A stretch of 64,000 nucleotides of DNA from Alkalinema pantanalense. GTDB taxonomy: Bacteria > Cyanobacteriota > Cyanobacteriia > Leptolyngbyales > Leptolyngbyaceae. Position numbers and translations under genes: made by a program. The stretch lies in NCBI RefSeq assembly GCF_050753345.1, contig NZ_JBLZFX010000012.1, forward strand, positions 1 through 64,000. The letters run 5' to 3'. Shown here one piece after another: positions 9,466 through 22,500 of this stretch; position 1 is the stretch's first letter, and each line of letters starts with the position of its first letter. The notes below the pieces were generated by a model. The model had not been told where the DNA came from, did no database searches, and saw only the letters and a list, made by a program, of their open reading frames with translations.

Positions 9466-10602
9466 ATGACTAGAAAAACAACTCAAAATAAATCCACAAC
9501 GAAATCGACAAAAGGTAAATTTAGGATGCAATTTAAAGAAATGCTGATAAGCAGTTATTTGTGGTTCATCGCTAATCTTGTACCTGATCCAGAAGATTTC
9601 ATGGGATTGGGGTACAAGTCTCCTGAACTGCGGAAAAATGCAGCGAAAGTAGCCTCTATTGTTTTTTGGGCAAGTTTTGTTGATTTGCTAACGAACCAAT
9701 CACTGATGGAACTTTTCGTTGCAGGTCTACCTCGTCCTTTTCAAACTCTGCTAGGATTTGGCGTGAACTTTAGTCTTCTAGCCATCACCAATCACTTCGC
9801 CAGCCTTGCTACGAAGCAAACTGCAAAAACTCGTAAGCTTGCTAAAGTTGCAGTCACAGCTTTCATTGGTCTTAGTATTGTGAGATCGCTTTGTGCACCT
9901 CTCGGTACAGAGATCTTTCTAAACAGTGATGGCATTGCAGCCACTCATGCAAAAAATCTTGTTGCAGAGCAAGCGCACAAGATTGAAGAACTGCGCACTA
10001 ACAAAGAGATCGAAACTTTAACAAAAAAAATTGCTGAATTAGACGAAAAATTGAAAAATCGTCAAGACCCAAACTGGGATAAGTATCAGATCGAAGTTGA
10101 AGGACGCTACGGTACAGATCCCTCCTGTGACCTCCCTGTCGAAAAACGTCCCTACAGAACTCACCTTAAGTGCCTCACTCAAGCAGTTGAGTCTCGCTAT
10201 CAAGGGAAACGACAAGACTTCGAAAATAAGCGAATTGGGCTCGGCAACGATCTTCTCTTTCTAGAAAAGTACATGCCCGAAGTGTATGCCTTGAATTTTA
10301 CCCCAGAGCGTCAGCTACGTTCTGGTATCGAAACCGCAAGGATCGCTATGCAGCACTTAGGTGGACGAATTCTGCAATTTGACTTGATGGGCTTAAGTCT
10401 TCCTCTAATTGCCTTTCTGATTTCAGCTATTACTAGCTATGGGGCTTGTGCATCTTCCATTAAGCTAGGTTTAAGTTCAGATGCAATGCTCTCCTACAAT
10501 GAAGCTCTAGCTCGTGCACTCAACGCAAAAATAGCTGAAATCCAACAACTTCATCTATTGAAGCAATCAATTCTGGCCAAAAATGGAAGTAAAGGGGCTT
10601 AA
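9466..10602 (+). CDS. Hypothetical membrane protein with coiled coil
   Basis: 378 residues from an ATG preceded by TTAGGAGA. I do not recognise the family. Four hydrophobic segments are visible at about residues 64-82 (VASIVFWASFVDLL), 96-116, 125-145 and a C-terminal one near 308-335 (LPLIAFLISAITSYGACASS). Residues about 165-200 are a charged coiled coil (EELRTNKEIETLTKKIAEL). The layout of membrane anchors around a long cytosolic or periplasmic coiled-coil loop recalls effector or sensor subunits of defence systems, but that is inference from context only. It is followed by a promoter-like sequence and the SNF2 helicase. Confidence 0.7.
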   Translation: MTRKTTQNKSTTKSTKGKFRMQFKEMLISSYLWFIANLVPDPEDFMGLGYKSPELRKNAAKVASIVFWASFVDLLTNQSLMELFVAGLPRPFQTLLGFGVNFSLLAITNHFASLATKQTAKTRKLAKVAVTAFIGLSIVRSLCAPLGTEIFLNSDGIAATHAKNLVAEQAHKIEELRTNKEIETLTKKIAELDEKLKNRQDPNWDKYQIEVEGRYGTDPSCDLPVEKRPYRTHLKCLTQAVESRYQGKRQDFENKRIGLGNDLLFLEKYMPEVYALNFTPERQLRSGIETARIAMQHLGGRILQFDLMGLSLPLIAFLISAITSYGACASSIKLGLSSDAMLSYNEALARALNAKIAEIQQLHLLKQSILAKNGSKGA

Positions 10603-10699
10603 TAAGTAAAGGTTGCCCTCGGTGCAAGCACTAGCAGGCATTCCGTTACAAGCTTCAGGAAATCAGACTTCAGTCAAGTCAACCTAGTGAGGAATTTTC

Positions 10700-10727
10700 T
10701 TGCAAAATCCCTGTCAAAATTTATACT
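10700..10727 (+). promoter_or_regulatory. Candidate sigma-70-type promoter before the SNF2 helicase
   Basis: TTGCAA at 10700-10705 and TATACT at 10722-10727 are separated by 16 bases, and the helicase ATG follows 34 bases later. It would let the DISARM-like genes be expressed apart from the CHAT operon. Judged by sequence alone. Confidence 0.45.
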
Positions 10728-10760
10728 ACAGTCAGACCTACTGGCTAGATTTTGCTTCTT

Positions 10761-13637
10761 ATGACAAACTATACTCCCGGCTCAATTGTTACTTGCCGCG
10801 ATCGACAATGGATCGTTTTGCCTTCTGATAGTCCAGCAGTTGTGCGGCTGCGTCCCTTGAGTGGGAGTGAAGACGAAGTTTGTGGAATCTATGAACCACT
10901 GGAGATTGAGCAGCTTAATTCTGCGACATTTCCGACTCCGCAGGCACAAAGTGTGCAGGATCATACAGCCGCGATTTTATTGATGGATGCAGCGCGGATG
11001 AGTTTGCGGAGTGGGGCAGGGCCATTTCGGTGTTTGGGACGTTTGTCAGTGCGGCCTCGACCTTATCAACTGGTACCTCTATTGATGGCGTTGCGGTTAG
11101 ATACCGTACGGCTGTTGTTGGCAGATGATGTAGGGATTGGGAAGACGGTTGAAGCGGGACTGATTGCGCGCGAGCTACTGGATCGCGGAGAGATTCGCCG
11201 TATTGCCGTGTTGTGCCCACCCCATTTATGCGATCAGTGGCATTGGGAATTGCGGGATAAGTTCAATATTGATGCGGTAGTGGTCAGGTCAGGAACTGTT
11301 TCCAAACTCGAGCGGCAATTGCCGAATGGCGATCATCATATTTTCGGCTATTACCGTCATGTAATTGTGAGTTTGGATTATGCCAAGTCAGATCGCAGAA
11401 GAGCAAGTTTCCTAACCCATTGTCCCGATTTTGTAATTGTGGATGAAGCACACACTTGCACTGCTGTAAGTGAACAAAAAGGATCTGCTCAGCAGCAACG
11501 ACATCAACTAGTAGAGGCCATCGCAGCCAAGCCTGAGCGCCATATGGTGTTGCTAACGGCAACGCCCCATAGTGGGATTGAGTCGGCATTTTTGTCTTTG
11601 TTGGGGTTATTGCAGCCGGAGTTTGAACAGTGGAACTTAGAGTGTTTGACCGAACAGCAGCGGGATCGGTTAGCTAGTCACTTTGTGCAGCGGCGACGGG
11701 CAGATGTGAAGCAGTGGCTGGGAAATGATACCCCCTTCCCGGAGCGGGACGCGATCGAGTCAGCTTACAAGCTATCTAAAGATTATCGAGATTTATTCGA
11801 TCAGGTTTATGGGTTGGCAAGAGGTCTACTCACCGGAGCAGACGGATTATCTTATGCTCAGCAACGGGGACGCTATTGGGCTGCATTGGCATTGATTCGC
11901 TGTGTCATGTCTTCTCCAGCAGCAGCGATCGCGACTTTGACCCGGCAAATGGATAAGACAGTGGAGAGTGAATTACCGGAGGAAAGCCTAGATGAGGCAC
12001 TGATGGGGGCTTATGTCTATGACCCAACGGAGCAGGAACAGGTGGTGGATGCAGCTCCATCGATGGTGGTGGAGCAGGGAACAACGTTTTATAAAGAGTC
12101 TGAACGACGGAAGCTAAAGTCGTTTGTGCAGGCGGCAGAGAAGTTGGTTGGGGCGAAGGATTCTAAGTTTCAAGCGGTACTATCGATCGTAGAAGGGCTA
12201 CTAAAGGAAGGACTGAATCCAATCATTTGGTGCCGCTATATTGCCACAGCAGAATATGTAGCAGATTTGTTGCGGCAAAAGTTAGAGAAGAAAGGGCGAC
12301 AAATCCGTGTCATGGCAATTACGGGAACGCATTCGGAGGATGAGCGGGAGATTCGGCTGGAAGAACTGATGGAGTATCCCCAACGAGTGATGGTTGCAAC
12401 GGATTGCTTGAGTGAAGGGGTGAACCTTCAGGAGCATTTCAGTGCAGTAGTTCACTATGATTTACCCTGGAATCCCAATCGTTTGGAACAACGGGAAGGT
12501 CGCATCGATCGCTACGGCCAACCTGCAAAGGAAGTGAAAAGTTTCTTGCTACATGGTGATAATAATCCGGTGGATCAGGCTGTTCTGGATGTTTTGATTC
12601 GTAAAGCGGTGGAGATACACAAAGCATTGGGAATTACGGTACCTGTCCCGATGGATAGTACGTCGGTTTCAGAGGCAGTGTTCCAGTCGTTGTTCGACCG
12701 AGCCGATCGAGCGGAGCAGTTGACGCTGTTTGGGCAATCGGTGGAAGCCGAACAATTGTCTTTAATAGATTTATTAGAAGATGAAGTTTCTGCAATTGGT
12801 CTGGTACATAAACGCTGGAAGCAAGCCGTCGATCGGGAACGGGCAAGTCGGACGAAGTTTGCTCAAAGAGCGATTAAGCCAGTGGAAGTAGAACAGGAAT
12901 TGCTAGAGTCGGATCAGGTTTTAGGATGTGAAGCGGATGTGGAGCGGTTTGTAGTAGAAGCTTGTAAGCGGTTGAACTATCCACTAGTGAAGCAAAAGCA
13001 TGGCTACCTTTTGAAAACGATTCCGGTGTTTTTGGAGTTGAGTTTAGGGAATCGATCTCGGACAATTGCGTTTAGTACGCCCTTAGCTGAAGGGGTAGAG
13101 TATATTGGGCGGAATCATCCGTTGGTAGAAGGGTTAGCACGATATTTGTTGGAGGAGGCGCTGGATAAGCTGGAGGAACCAACTGCCGCGCGTTGTGGCT
13201 TAGTAGTAACGGATGGAGTAGAAAAGCGAACAACCCTATTGTTGTTACGGTTGCGCCATGTACTAGAGGAAAAGCATCGTGGGGCAGCGGGGCAGCAGCT
13301 TCTGGCAGAGGAATGTTTGGTAGCGGGGTTTGTGGGACCTCCCTCTGATCCGTTGTGGTTGAAGGATGAAGCGGCACTGAAATTATTACAGTCGGTGGAG
13401 CCGGTTGCTGATGTTCCGATCGCCTATAAACGGGCAGAAATTGATGAGTTGTTGGAGCGCTTGGATGAGTTGGCAGAAGATTTGGCACTAGTTGCACAAA
13501 TTCGGGCAAAGGTTTTGGAGCAATCACACTGTCGGGTGAGAAACATCACCAAAGAAGGACAAGTTAAGGTGCGACCTCAAGTGCCAATGGACGTGCTGGG
13601 GATTTATATATTAGAACCAGGCAATCGAAAAAAGTAA
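10761..13637 (+). CDS. SNF2-family helicase, DrmD-like
   Basis: 958 residues from ATG 10761; the frame is open from a TTG at 10752, but ATG is preferred. Seen: an N-terminal PGSIVTCRDRQWIV module, Walker A LADDVGIGKTVEAG (about residue 120), DEAH box IVDEAHTC (about 226), motif III LLTATPHSG, and C-terminal helicase motifs LSEGVNLQEH and NRLEQREGRIDRYGQ (about 549-590). The architecture matches HepA/RapA-like SNF2 ATPases, including DrmD of class 1 DISARM, which remodels DNA during phage restriction. A methylase gene lies downstream as in that system. The gene is G-rich on the plus strand, which creates long false reading frames on the minus strand. Confidence 0.85.
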   Translation: MTNYTPGSIVTCRDRQWIVLPSDSPAVVRLRPLSGSEDEVCGIYEPLEIEQLNSATFPTPQAQSVQDHTAAILLMDAARMSLRSGAGPFRCLGRLSVRPRPYQLVPLLMALRLDTVRLLLADDVGIGKTVEAGLIARELLDRGEIRRIAVLCPPHLCDQWHWELRDKFNIDAVVVRSGTVSKLERQLPNGDHHIFGYYRHVIVSLDYAKSDRRRASFLTHCPDFVIVDEAHTCTAVSEQKGSAQQQRHQLVEAIAAKPERHMVLLTATPHSGIESAFLSLLGLLQPEFEQWNLECLTEQQRDRLASHFVQRRRADVKQWLGNDTPFPERDAIESAYKLSKDYRDLFDQVYGLARGLLTGADGLSYAQQRGRYWAALALIRCVMSSPAAAIATLTRQMDKTVESELPEESLDEALMGAYVYDPTEQEQVVDAAPSMVVEQGTTFYKESERRKLKSFVQAAEKLVGAKDSKFQAVLSIVEGLLKEGLNPIIWCRYIATAEYVADLLRQKLEKKGRQIRVMAITGTHSEDEREIRLEELMEYPQRVMVATDCLSEGVNLQEHFSAVVHYDLPWNPNRLEQREGRIDRYGQPAKEVKSFLLHGDNNPVDQAVLDVLIRKAVEIHKALGITVPVPMDSTSVSEAVFQSLFDRADRAEQLTLFGQSVEAEQLSLIDLLEDEVSAIGLVHKRWKQAVDRERASRTKFAQRAIKPVEVEQELLESDQVLGCEADVERFVVEACKRLNYPLVKQKHGYLLKTIPVFLELSLGNRSRTIAFSTPLAEGVEYIGRNHPLVEGLARYLLEEALDKLEEPTAARCGLVVTDGVEKRTTLLLLRLRHVLEEKHRGAAGQQLLAEECLVAGFVGPPSDPLWLKDEAALKLLQSVEPVADVPIAYKRAEIDELLERLDELAEDLALVAQIRAKVLEQSHCRVRNITKEGQVKVRPQVPMDVLGIYILEPGNRKK

Positions 13638-14159
13638 TGTTAGATAGGCATTACAGTAGGTCTTGATGCAGCAGCAGTCGTGGTTGAGCTGCCATGCATG
13701 TTTGATATGTGTATCGGATAGGGCGGCTCCCAGCGATCGCGAAATCTGCCTACATCAGACGGTGCACTCTAGTTTTTTCCTGCTTCATATTAGTTGGTCA
13801 AAACTTTAGAAATTAGTCGTGATTGTCAGTGCTATATTATTTTCTGTTAGATGAATATAATAAATAACTCTTTTGTGTGATTGCAGAAGTGATGTTGTTT
13901 ATGCAGGTTTTAATGATGCAGTTCAGGTGATTGGGGTTACTGAAAATTCCAAAAAAGCCTGAGAAATCTTGATAATCAGTCATTTTTTGTGGGCACTCTA
14001 TCTGGGAAAGAAAAATTTCCCTGTTTATTCCTGATGAGTGTTCTCGCGATCTGTACAGAGAACAGACTACGTGGATCTGCGGTACTCAAGGCTATGTATT
14101 TGACTTTACTCGGCTAACGGTTAGATCCATCTACCCACTTCTCAATCGGAGTTACGAAA
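13638..14159. other. 522-bp gap between helicase and methylase genes
   Basis: No credible reading frame is visible on either strand. The end of the gap carries GGAG at 14148-14151, the ribosome-binding site of the methylase. The stretch is relatively AT-rich with short poly-A/T runs and may hold the methylase promoter; I could not fix -35/-10 elements. Nothing mobile is recognised. Confidence 0.5.
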
Positions 14160-18062
<3,903 letters not shown>

Positions 18063-18064
18063 CC

Positions 18065-18619
18065 ATGACCTACACCAAACAAAACCCACCCGTAAACCCT
18101 TGGCAGAACCTCGTCGCTCAAAGCATCCATGAGCCAGGAACGATCGAATGGCTGGAATCCAACATCGAAAACATTTACCGTTCCACCCTGCACCAAATCG
18201 GCTACTACGGCAACATCGACCACCTCTTCCCCACCCCCAACCTCGAAAACCAATGGCTCTATGACGAAACCACCAATAGCTGCATCGGCTACTTCATCAC
18301 CCGCTACGAAGAGCTTTACGGCAGTTGGAGCCATGACTACGCCTATCGATCGCACTTCTTCCAAATCCACTGCGACGATCGCCCTGCCTACTACACCGCA
18401 GGCGATCCACCAGAATTCCTAATCGAGCAATTTCGCGATCAAGGTAAGGAAATCGTGCCCTGGGAAAAAGCACTCAGTTCAGATCATCCCCTCTTACAAA
18501 AAGCCAAAGCTGAATGCCTAGAACTGGGACTCAACAAAGGAACAGCAACCCGCATCTGGAATAAAACAATCCCAGATAGCTTTTGGGAAGCCTGGGAAAG
18601 TCGGAAAAATCAAAAATAA
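18065..18619 (+). CDS. Hypothetical protein in the DISARM-like cluster
   Basis: 184 residues from ATG 18065, two bases after the methylase stop, so almost certainly co-translated with it. I do not recognise the family. It is rich in Tyr, Trp, His and Asp (for example IGYYGNIDHLFPTPN, GSWSHDYAYRSHFFQIHCDD), with no signal peptide or membrane helix, and ends in a basic tail (WESRKNQK). It could be an accessory or inhibitor subunit of the methylase/helicase system. The longer open frame extending upstream into the methylase is an artefact of C-rich composition. Confidence 0.75.
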   Translation: MTYTKQNPPVNPWQNLVAQSIHEPGTIEWLESNIENIYRSTLHQIGYYGNIDHLFPTPNLENQWLYDETTNSCIGYFITRYEELYGSWSHDYAYRSHFFQIHCDDRPAYYTAGDPPEFLIEQFRDQGKEIVPWEKALSSDHPLLQKAKAECLELGLNKGTATRIWNKTIPDSFWEAWESRKNQK

Positions 18620-18634
18620 CACCACCACTGCGAT

Positions 18635-19474
18635 TTATTTATTCTCCACCAACCATGCTTCCAACTGTTTCACTGTCTGCAAACCAAACATGGCTTTCCC
18701 CAAATCACTCATCCGTTCCGGAGACATCATAGAAACCTGAGCCGTCACCGTTTCTGGCAAATCTCCCAAATGATTTGTCAATAACTCCAGCAAGAAGCTC
18801 GATTTGACGGTATTGCCCTGCTTCTCAGCAATCTCCTGATAAGCCCGCGTATCTTCAATCCGCACATCTTGAATATTAAACATTGCCTCTACTCCTTCCC
18901 AGCCTAACTGTGGAAATCGATAAACCATGATAGTACTGATCCACTCAATTATATCGCGCCGTTGCCCAAGCACTGTCCCCCGCTCCAGCAGTACCCTCGC
19001 CCGATCGACAACCTCCGCATCCGACACCACCGTCAACAACGCCAACCCCACTGCTAGCGGCTGATCCTGCCAATCTTCAATCTCATCCAGATAAATCCGT
19101 ACCACCTGTTCACCCAACAGCAGCGATCGATACCACCCCCACTGCGTCGGCTCCAAACTCCGCGAACCAAAAATAATCACCCCACCCCAATCGTCATATG
19201 CCACTTCCGATCGTCGTAGGAAAACAAACAGTTCCGCAAAAAAGCGCTTGTAAAGCTCCTCATCTTTCTGAAACTGCACCTCCCCAAAAAATACCACCTT
19301 GGGCGATGCATCCTCCGGTGGCAAAAAGACCCCATCGATCCGAAACGCCGTTTCCTTCACCTCAATGGACTCAAATCGATAGCGTTCAGCATTGGGAAAA
19401 TTCGGATCAATCAAATCAAACAATAATTCCGGCGATCGCTTAAACAATTGATAAAAAATCGAATCCCGTTTCAT
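18635..19474 (-). CDS. DUF2887 / Rpn-type PD-(D/E)XK nuclease-like protein
   Basis: 279 residues from the second ATG, giving the usual MKRDSIFYQLF start of this family; the frame is open 24 bases further. Seen: PELLFDLI, ETAFRIDGVFLPPE, then VVFFGEVQFQKDEELYKRFF, which carries the D...ExQ core of the nuclease fold. Residues 100-280 are typical DUF2887 helices. These proteins are highly multiplied in cyanobacteria and relate to transposase/nuclease families. It is the only minus-strand gene in this cluster, lying between the methylase partner and the large helicase, 50 bases from the latter's start, so it may have inserted later. Confidence 0.85.
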   Translation of the reverse strand: MKRDSIFYQLFKRSPELLFDLIDPNFPNAERYRFESIEVKETAFRIDGVFLPPEDASPKVVFFGEVQFQKDEELYKRFFAELFVFLRRSEVAYDDWGGVIIFGSRSLEPTQWGWYRSLLLGEQVVRIYLDEIEDWQDQPLAVGLALLTVVSDAEVVDRARVLLERGTVLGQRRDIIEWISTIMVYRFPQLGWEGVEAMFNIQDVRIEDTRAYQEIAEKQGNTVKSSFLLELLTNHLGDLPETVTAQVSMMSPERMSDLGKAMFGLQTVKQLEAWLVENK

Positions 19475-19524
19475 TCTCAACTCAGCAATCAGAATCAATC
19501 AATCGTACTACTGGCGGATACACT

Positions 19525-22500
19525 ATGAAATTCTCAGTCAACCTCCAAGACCTGCTCCAACAAAACGAAGAAGCGATCGTCGCCATGAGCACCTTCATTG
19601 CCCAAGGCATGGCCGAGGTTGACTGTAGCGCTGTTGCAACAATCCCCCCAACCCAACTCGAGCTCCTCTTCAGCAACATCCCAACCACCTGGACAGAAAC
19701 CAACCTCACCAACGCCTTTCACAACGCTGCCAACGCCCTCCAGCAGCAATTCCTCCAACACCTCGGCCTCACCCCCGTCATCCCTACCCTCAGCCCAAAA
19801 CAACACACCCAATCCAATCGCCTCGATATCTTCAACCTACGCGATGAAGTCGTCCAAGACTACCGCAGCTACATCGAGAGCTTCCTCCGTATCCGCGACT
19901 CTCGCGTCAAAAACTTCGTCTCCGACCAACTCGACAGCGGTGCACTCTGGAAAGCCCCCCTCCTCCAACTCAACCCCGCCTACAAACCCGGAGCAACGGT
20001 CACAGAACTCATCCAGCAAGGCATCTTCCATCCAGACTGCGCCAAATACTTCTCCAAAAACGGCCAACCCTACCGCTACCACTACCACCAAGAACAAGCC
20101 TTCCGCACCGCCCAAAGCCAACAGCCCTACGTCGTCACCACAGGCACAGGCTCCGGCAAAAGCATGACCTATGTCGCCCCCATCTTCGACGACATCCTCA
20201 AAAATCCCGACATCAAAGGCGTTCGGGCCATCCTTGTCTACCCCATGAACGCCCTAATCAACTCCCAAGAAGAAGAACTCAACAAATTCCTCAGCCAAGT
20301 CCCCGATACCCCCATCCGCGTTGCCAAATACACCGGACAAGAATCCCTCACCCAAAAAAACGACATCCAAAATAACCCGCCCCACATCCTCCTGACCAAC
20401 TACGTCATGCTCGAACTCATGCTCACCCGAATGCATGAGAAAACCCTAATCGAATCTCCCGACCTCAAATTCCTCGTCTTCGACGAACTCCATACCTATC
20501 GCGGTCGCCAAGGAGCCGATGTCGCCCTGCTCATCCGCAAACTGCGCCAACGATCGGGCCGTGACATCCTCTGCATTGGTACTAGCGCCACCATGTCTAG
20601 CCAAGGCAATCGCAGCGATCGTACCCGCACTGTCGCTGCCGTCGCCAGCAAGCTCTTCGGCATCGAAATCAAACCCGAAAACGTCATCGGCGAAACCCTC
20701 CAACGCGCCATCACCCGCCCCGATCCCACGATCGCCGAACTCCAAACCAGCCTGACCCAAGGACTTCCCCCTGCAACCGAACAGACTCTCGAAACCTTCC
20801 AAGCCCATCCCCTTGCTGCCTGGATCGAAATGAACTTCGGTCTAGAAAACGAAGACGGGCACCTAATTCGTCGCACTCCTATCTCTTTAGAGACTGGCGC
20901 TAGAATCCTCTCTCAGCAAACGGGTATTAACTTCGATCGTTGTCTTGATACCCTCAAGCAAATGTTCCGTTGGGGTAGCCAAGCTAAAGGACTCGCCTTC
21001 CGCCTCCACCAATTCATCTCCCAAGGCGGCAGCGTCTATGCCACGATCGAACCGCACGCCAAACGTGAACTTACCTTAGAAGGCCAATACACCACCACCG
21101 AAAACCGTCTCCTCTATCCCCTAGTATTCTGCCGAGAATGCGGCCACGACTACTACGTCGTCAAATACGACACCGAGCAACAACGCATCGAACCACTCCT
21201 CCCCACCGCCCTCAACACACCCACTGACGACAACATCTACGAAGGTTATCTCACCCTCAATGAACCCGATTTCTGGGAAGACGGCGACATTGATCGACTC
21301 CCCGACACCTGGTTTAAGGAAACCAAGCGCGATGGCCGCGCCCCCAAAAAGGAATACGCGGCCTTCATCCCCCGTCGTCTTCAAGTTCTCGCCGATGGCA
21401 CCATCGCTAACTCTCTGCTTAAAGGTACCGCCTGCTGGTTCATCCCAAAGCCCTTTCTTACCTGCCTACAATGCGGTGTTGTTCACGATCGTAAGAAAAA
21501 CGAATTTACCAAACTCGCCCGTCTTAGCAGTGAAGGACGCAGTACCGCCACCACACTACTGTGCCTATCCACCGTCAGCCGTTTAAAGCAAGTCCTCGGC
21601 AAAAACTCTGAAGCCACCAAAATTCTCAGCTTCACCGACAACCGTCAAGATGCCTCCCTCCAAGCAGGCCACTTCAACGATTTCGTCCAAACCAGCTTCC
21701 TCCGCGTTGCCCTCAACCAAGCTCTCCAAGCCAACCAAGCCCTGACCCACAGCGAATTAGCGATGGCCACCTTTGAAGCCATGCAACTCGACCCGATCGC
21801 CTATATCAAAATCGTCAAAGAACACCCCGAAACCATCCTCACCGAAAGTGCCAAACGCCGTGCCGACGAAAAGTTCCGTGAACTGATCGAATATCGTCTC
21901 TACGAAGACCTTCGACGCGGTTGGCGCATCATCCAGCCCAATCTTGAACAGAGCGGACTCCTTGCGATCGAGTATCTTGATCTGCAAGAAATCTGTGACA
22001 CAATCGATCACTGGCAGCATCCCATTCTCCGCCAAGCTACCCCACAGCAACGATTTAGAGCCACTAAAGCCCTCCTCGACCAACTTCGGCGCGAACTCGC
22101 GATCGACGCTGCCCTCCTCCAACCCACCCGCCTCGAACAACTCAAACGTGATGTTCAGCAATCGATCGCCGAACCCTGGAGTTTTGATGAATTTGAAATG
22201 CTCCACAAAGCAACCTGGGCAATCAGCAAATCCCAAAATACAGCGAACGCAAAAGCCCAAGACCGAGGTATTAAACTAACTGCCAAGAGCAAAGTGGGCC
22301 GCTTTCTCAAATCGTCTAAGGCTTGGGATTGGCTGACTGATTCTATTAGCGATCGTGAGTACGATAATTTAATCAGATCGTTATTAAACACATTGCGTAA
22401 TGCTGGACTGCTACTTGAAAAAGATAGCGCCTTCCAACTCCGCATCGAAGCATTAATCTGGCGATCGCAACTAACCGATACAATTCCCGCCGACCCACTT

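Noticed and set aside
13072..13527. 151-residue minus-strand frame inside the SNF2 helicase gene
   Set aside because: Pro/Leu-rich shadow of a G-rich gene; the helicase frame has convincing motifs up to its end.
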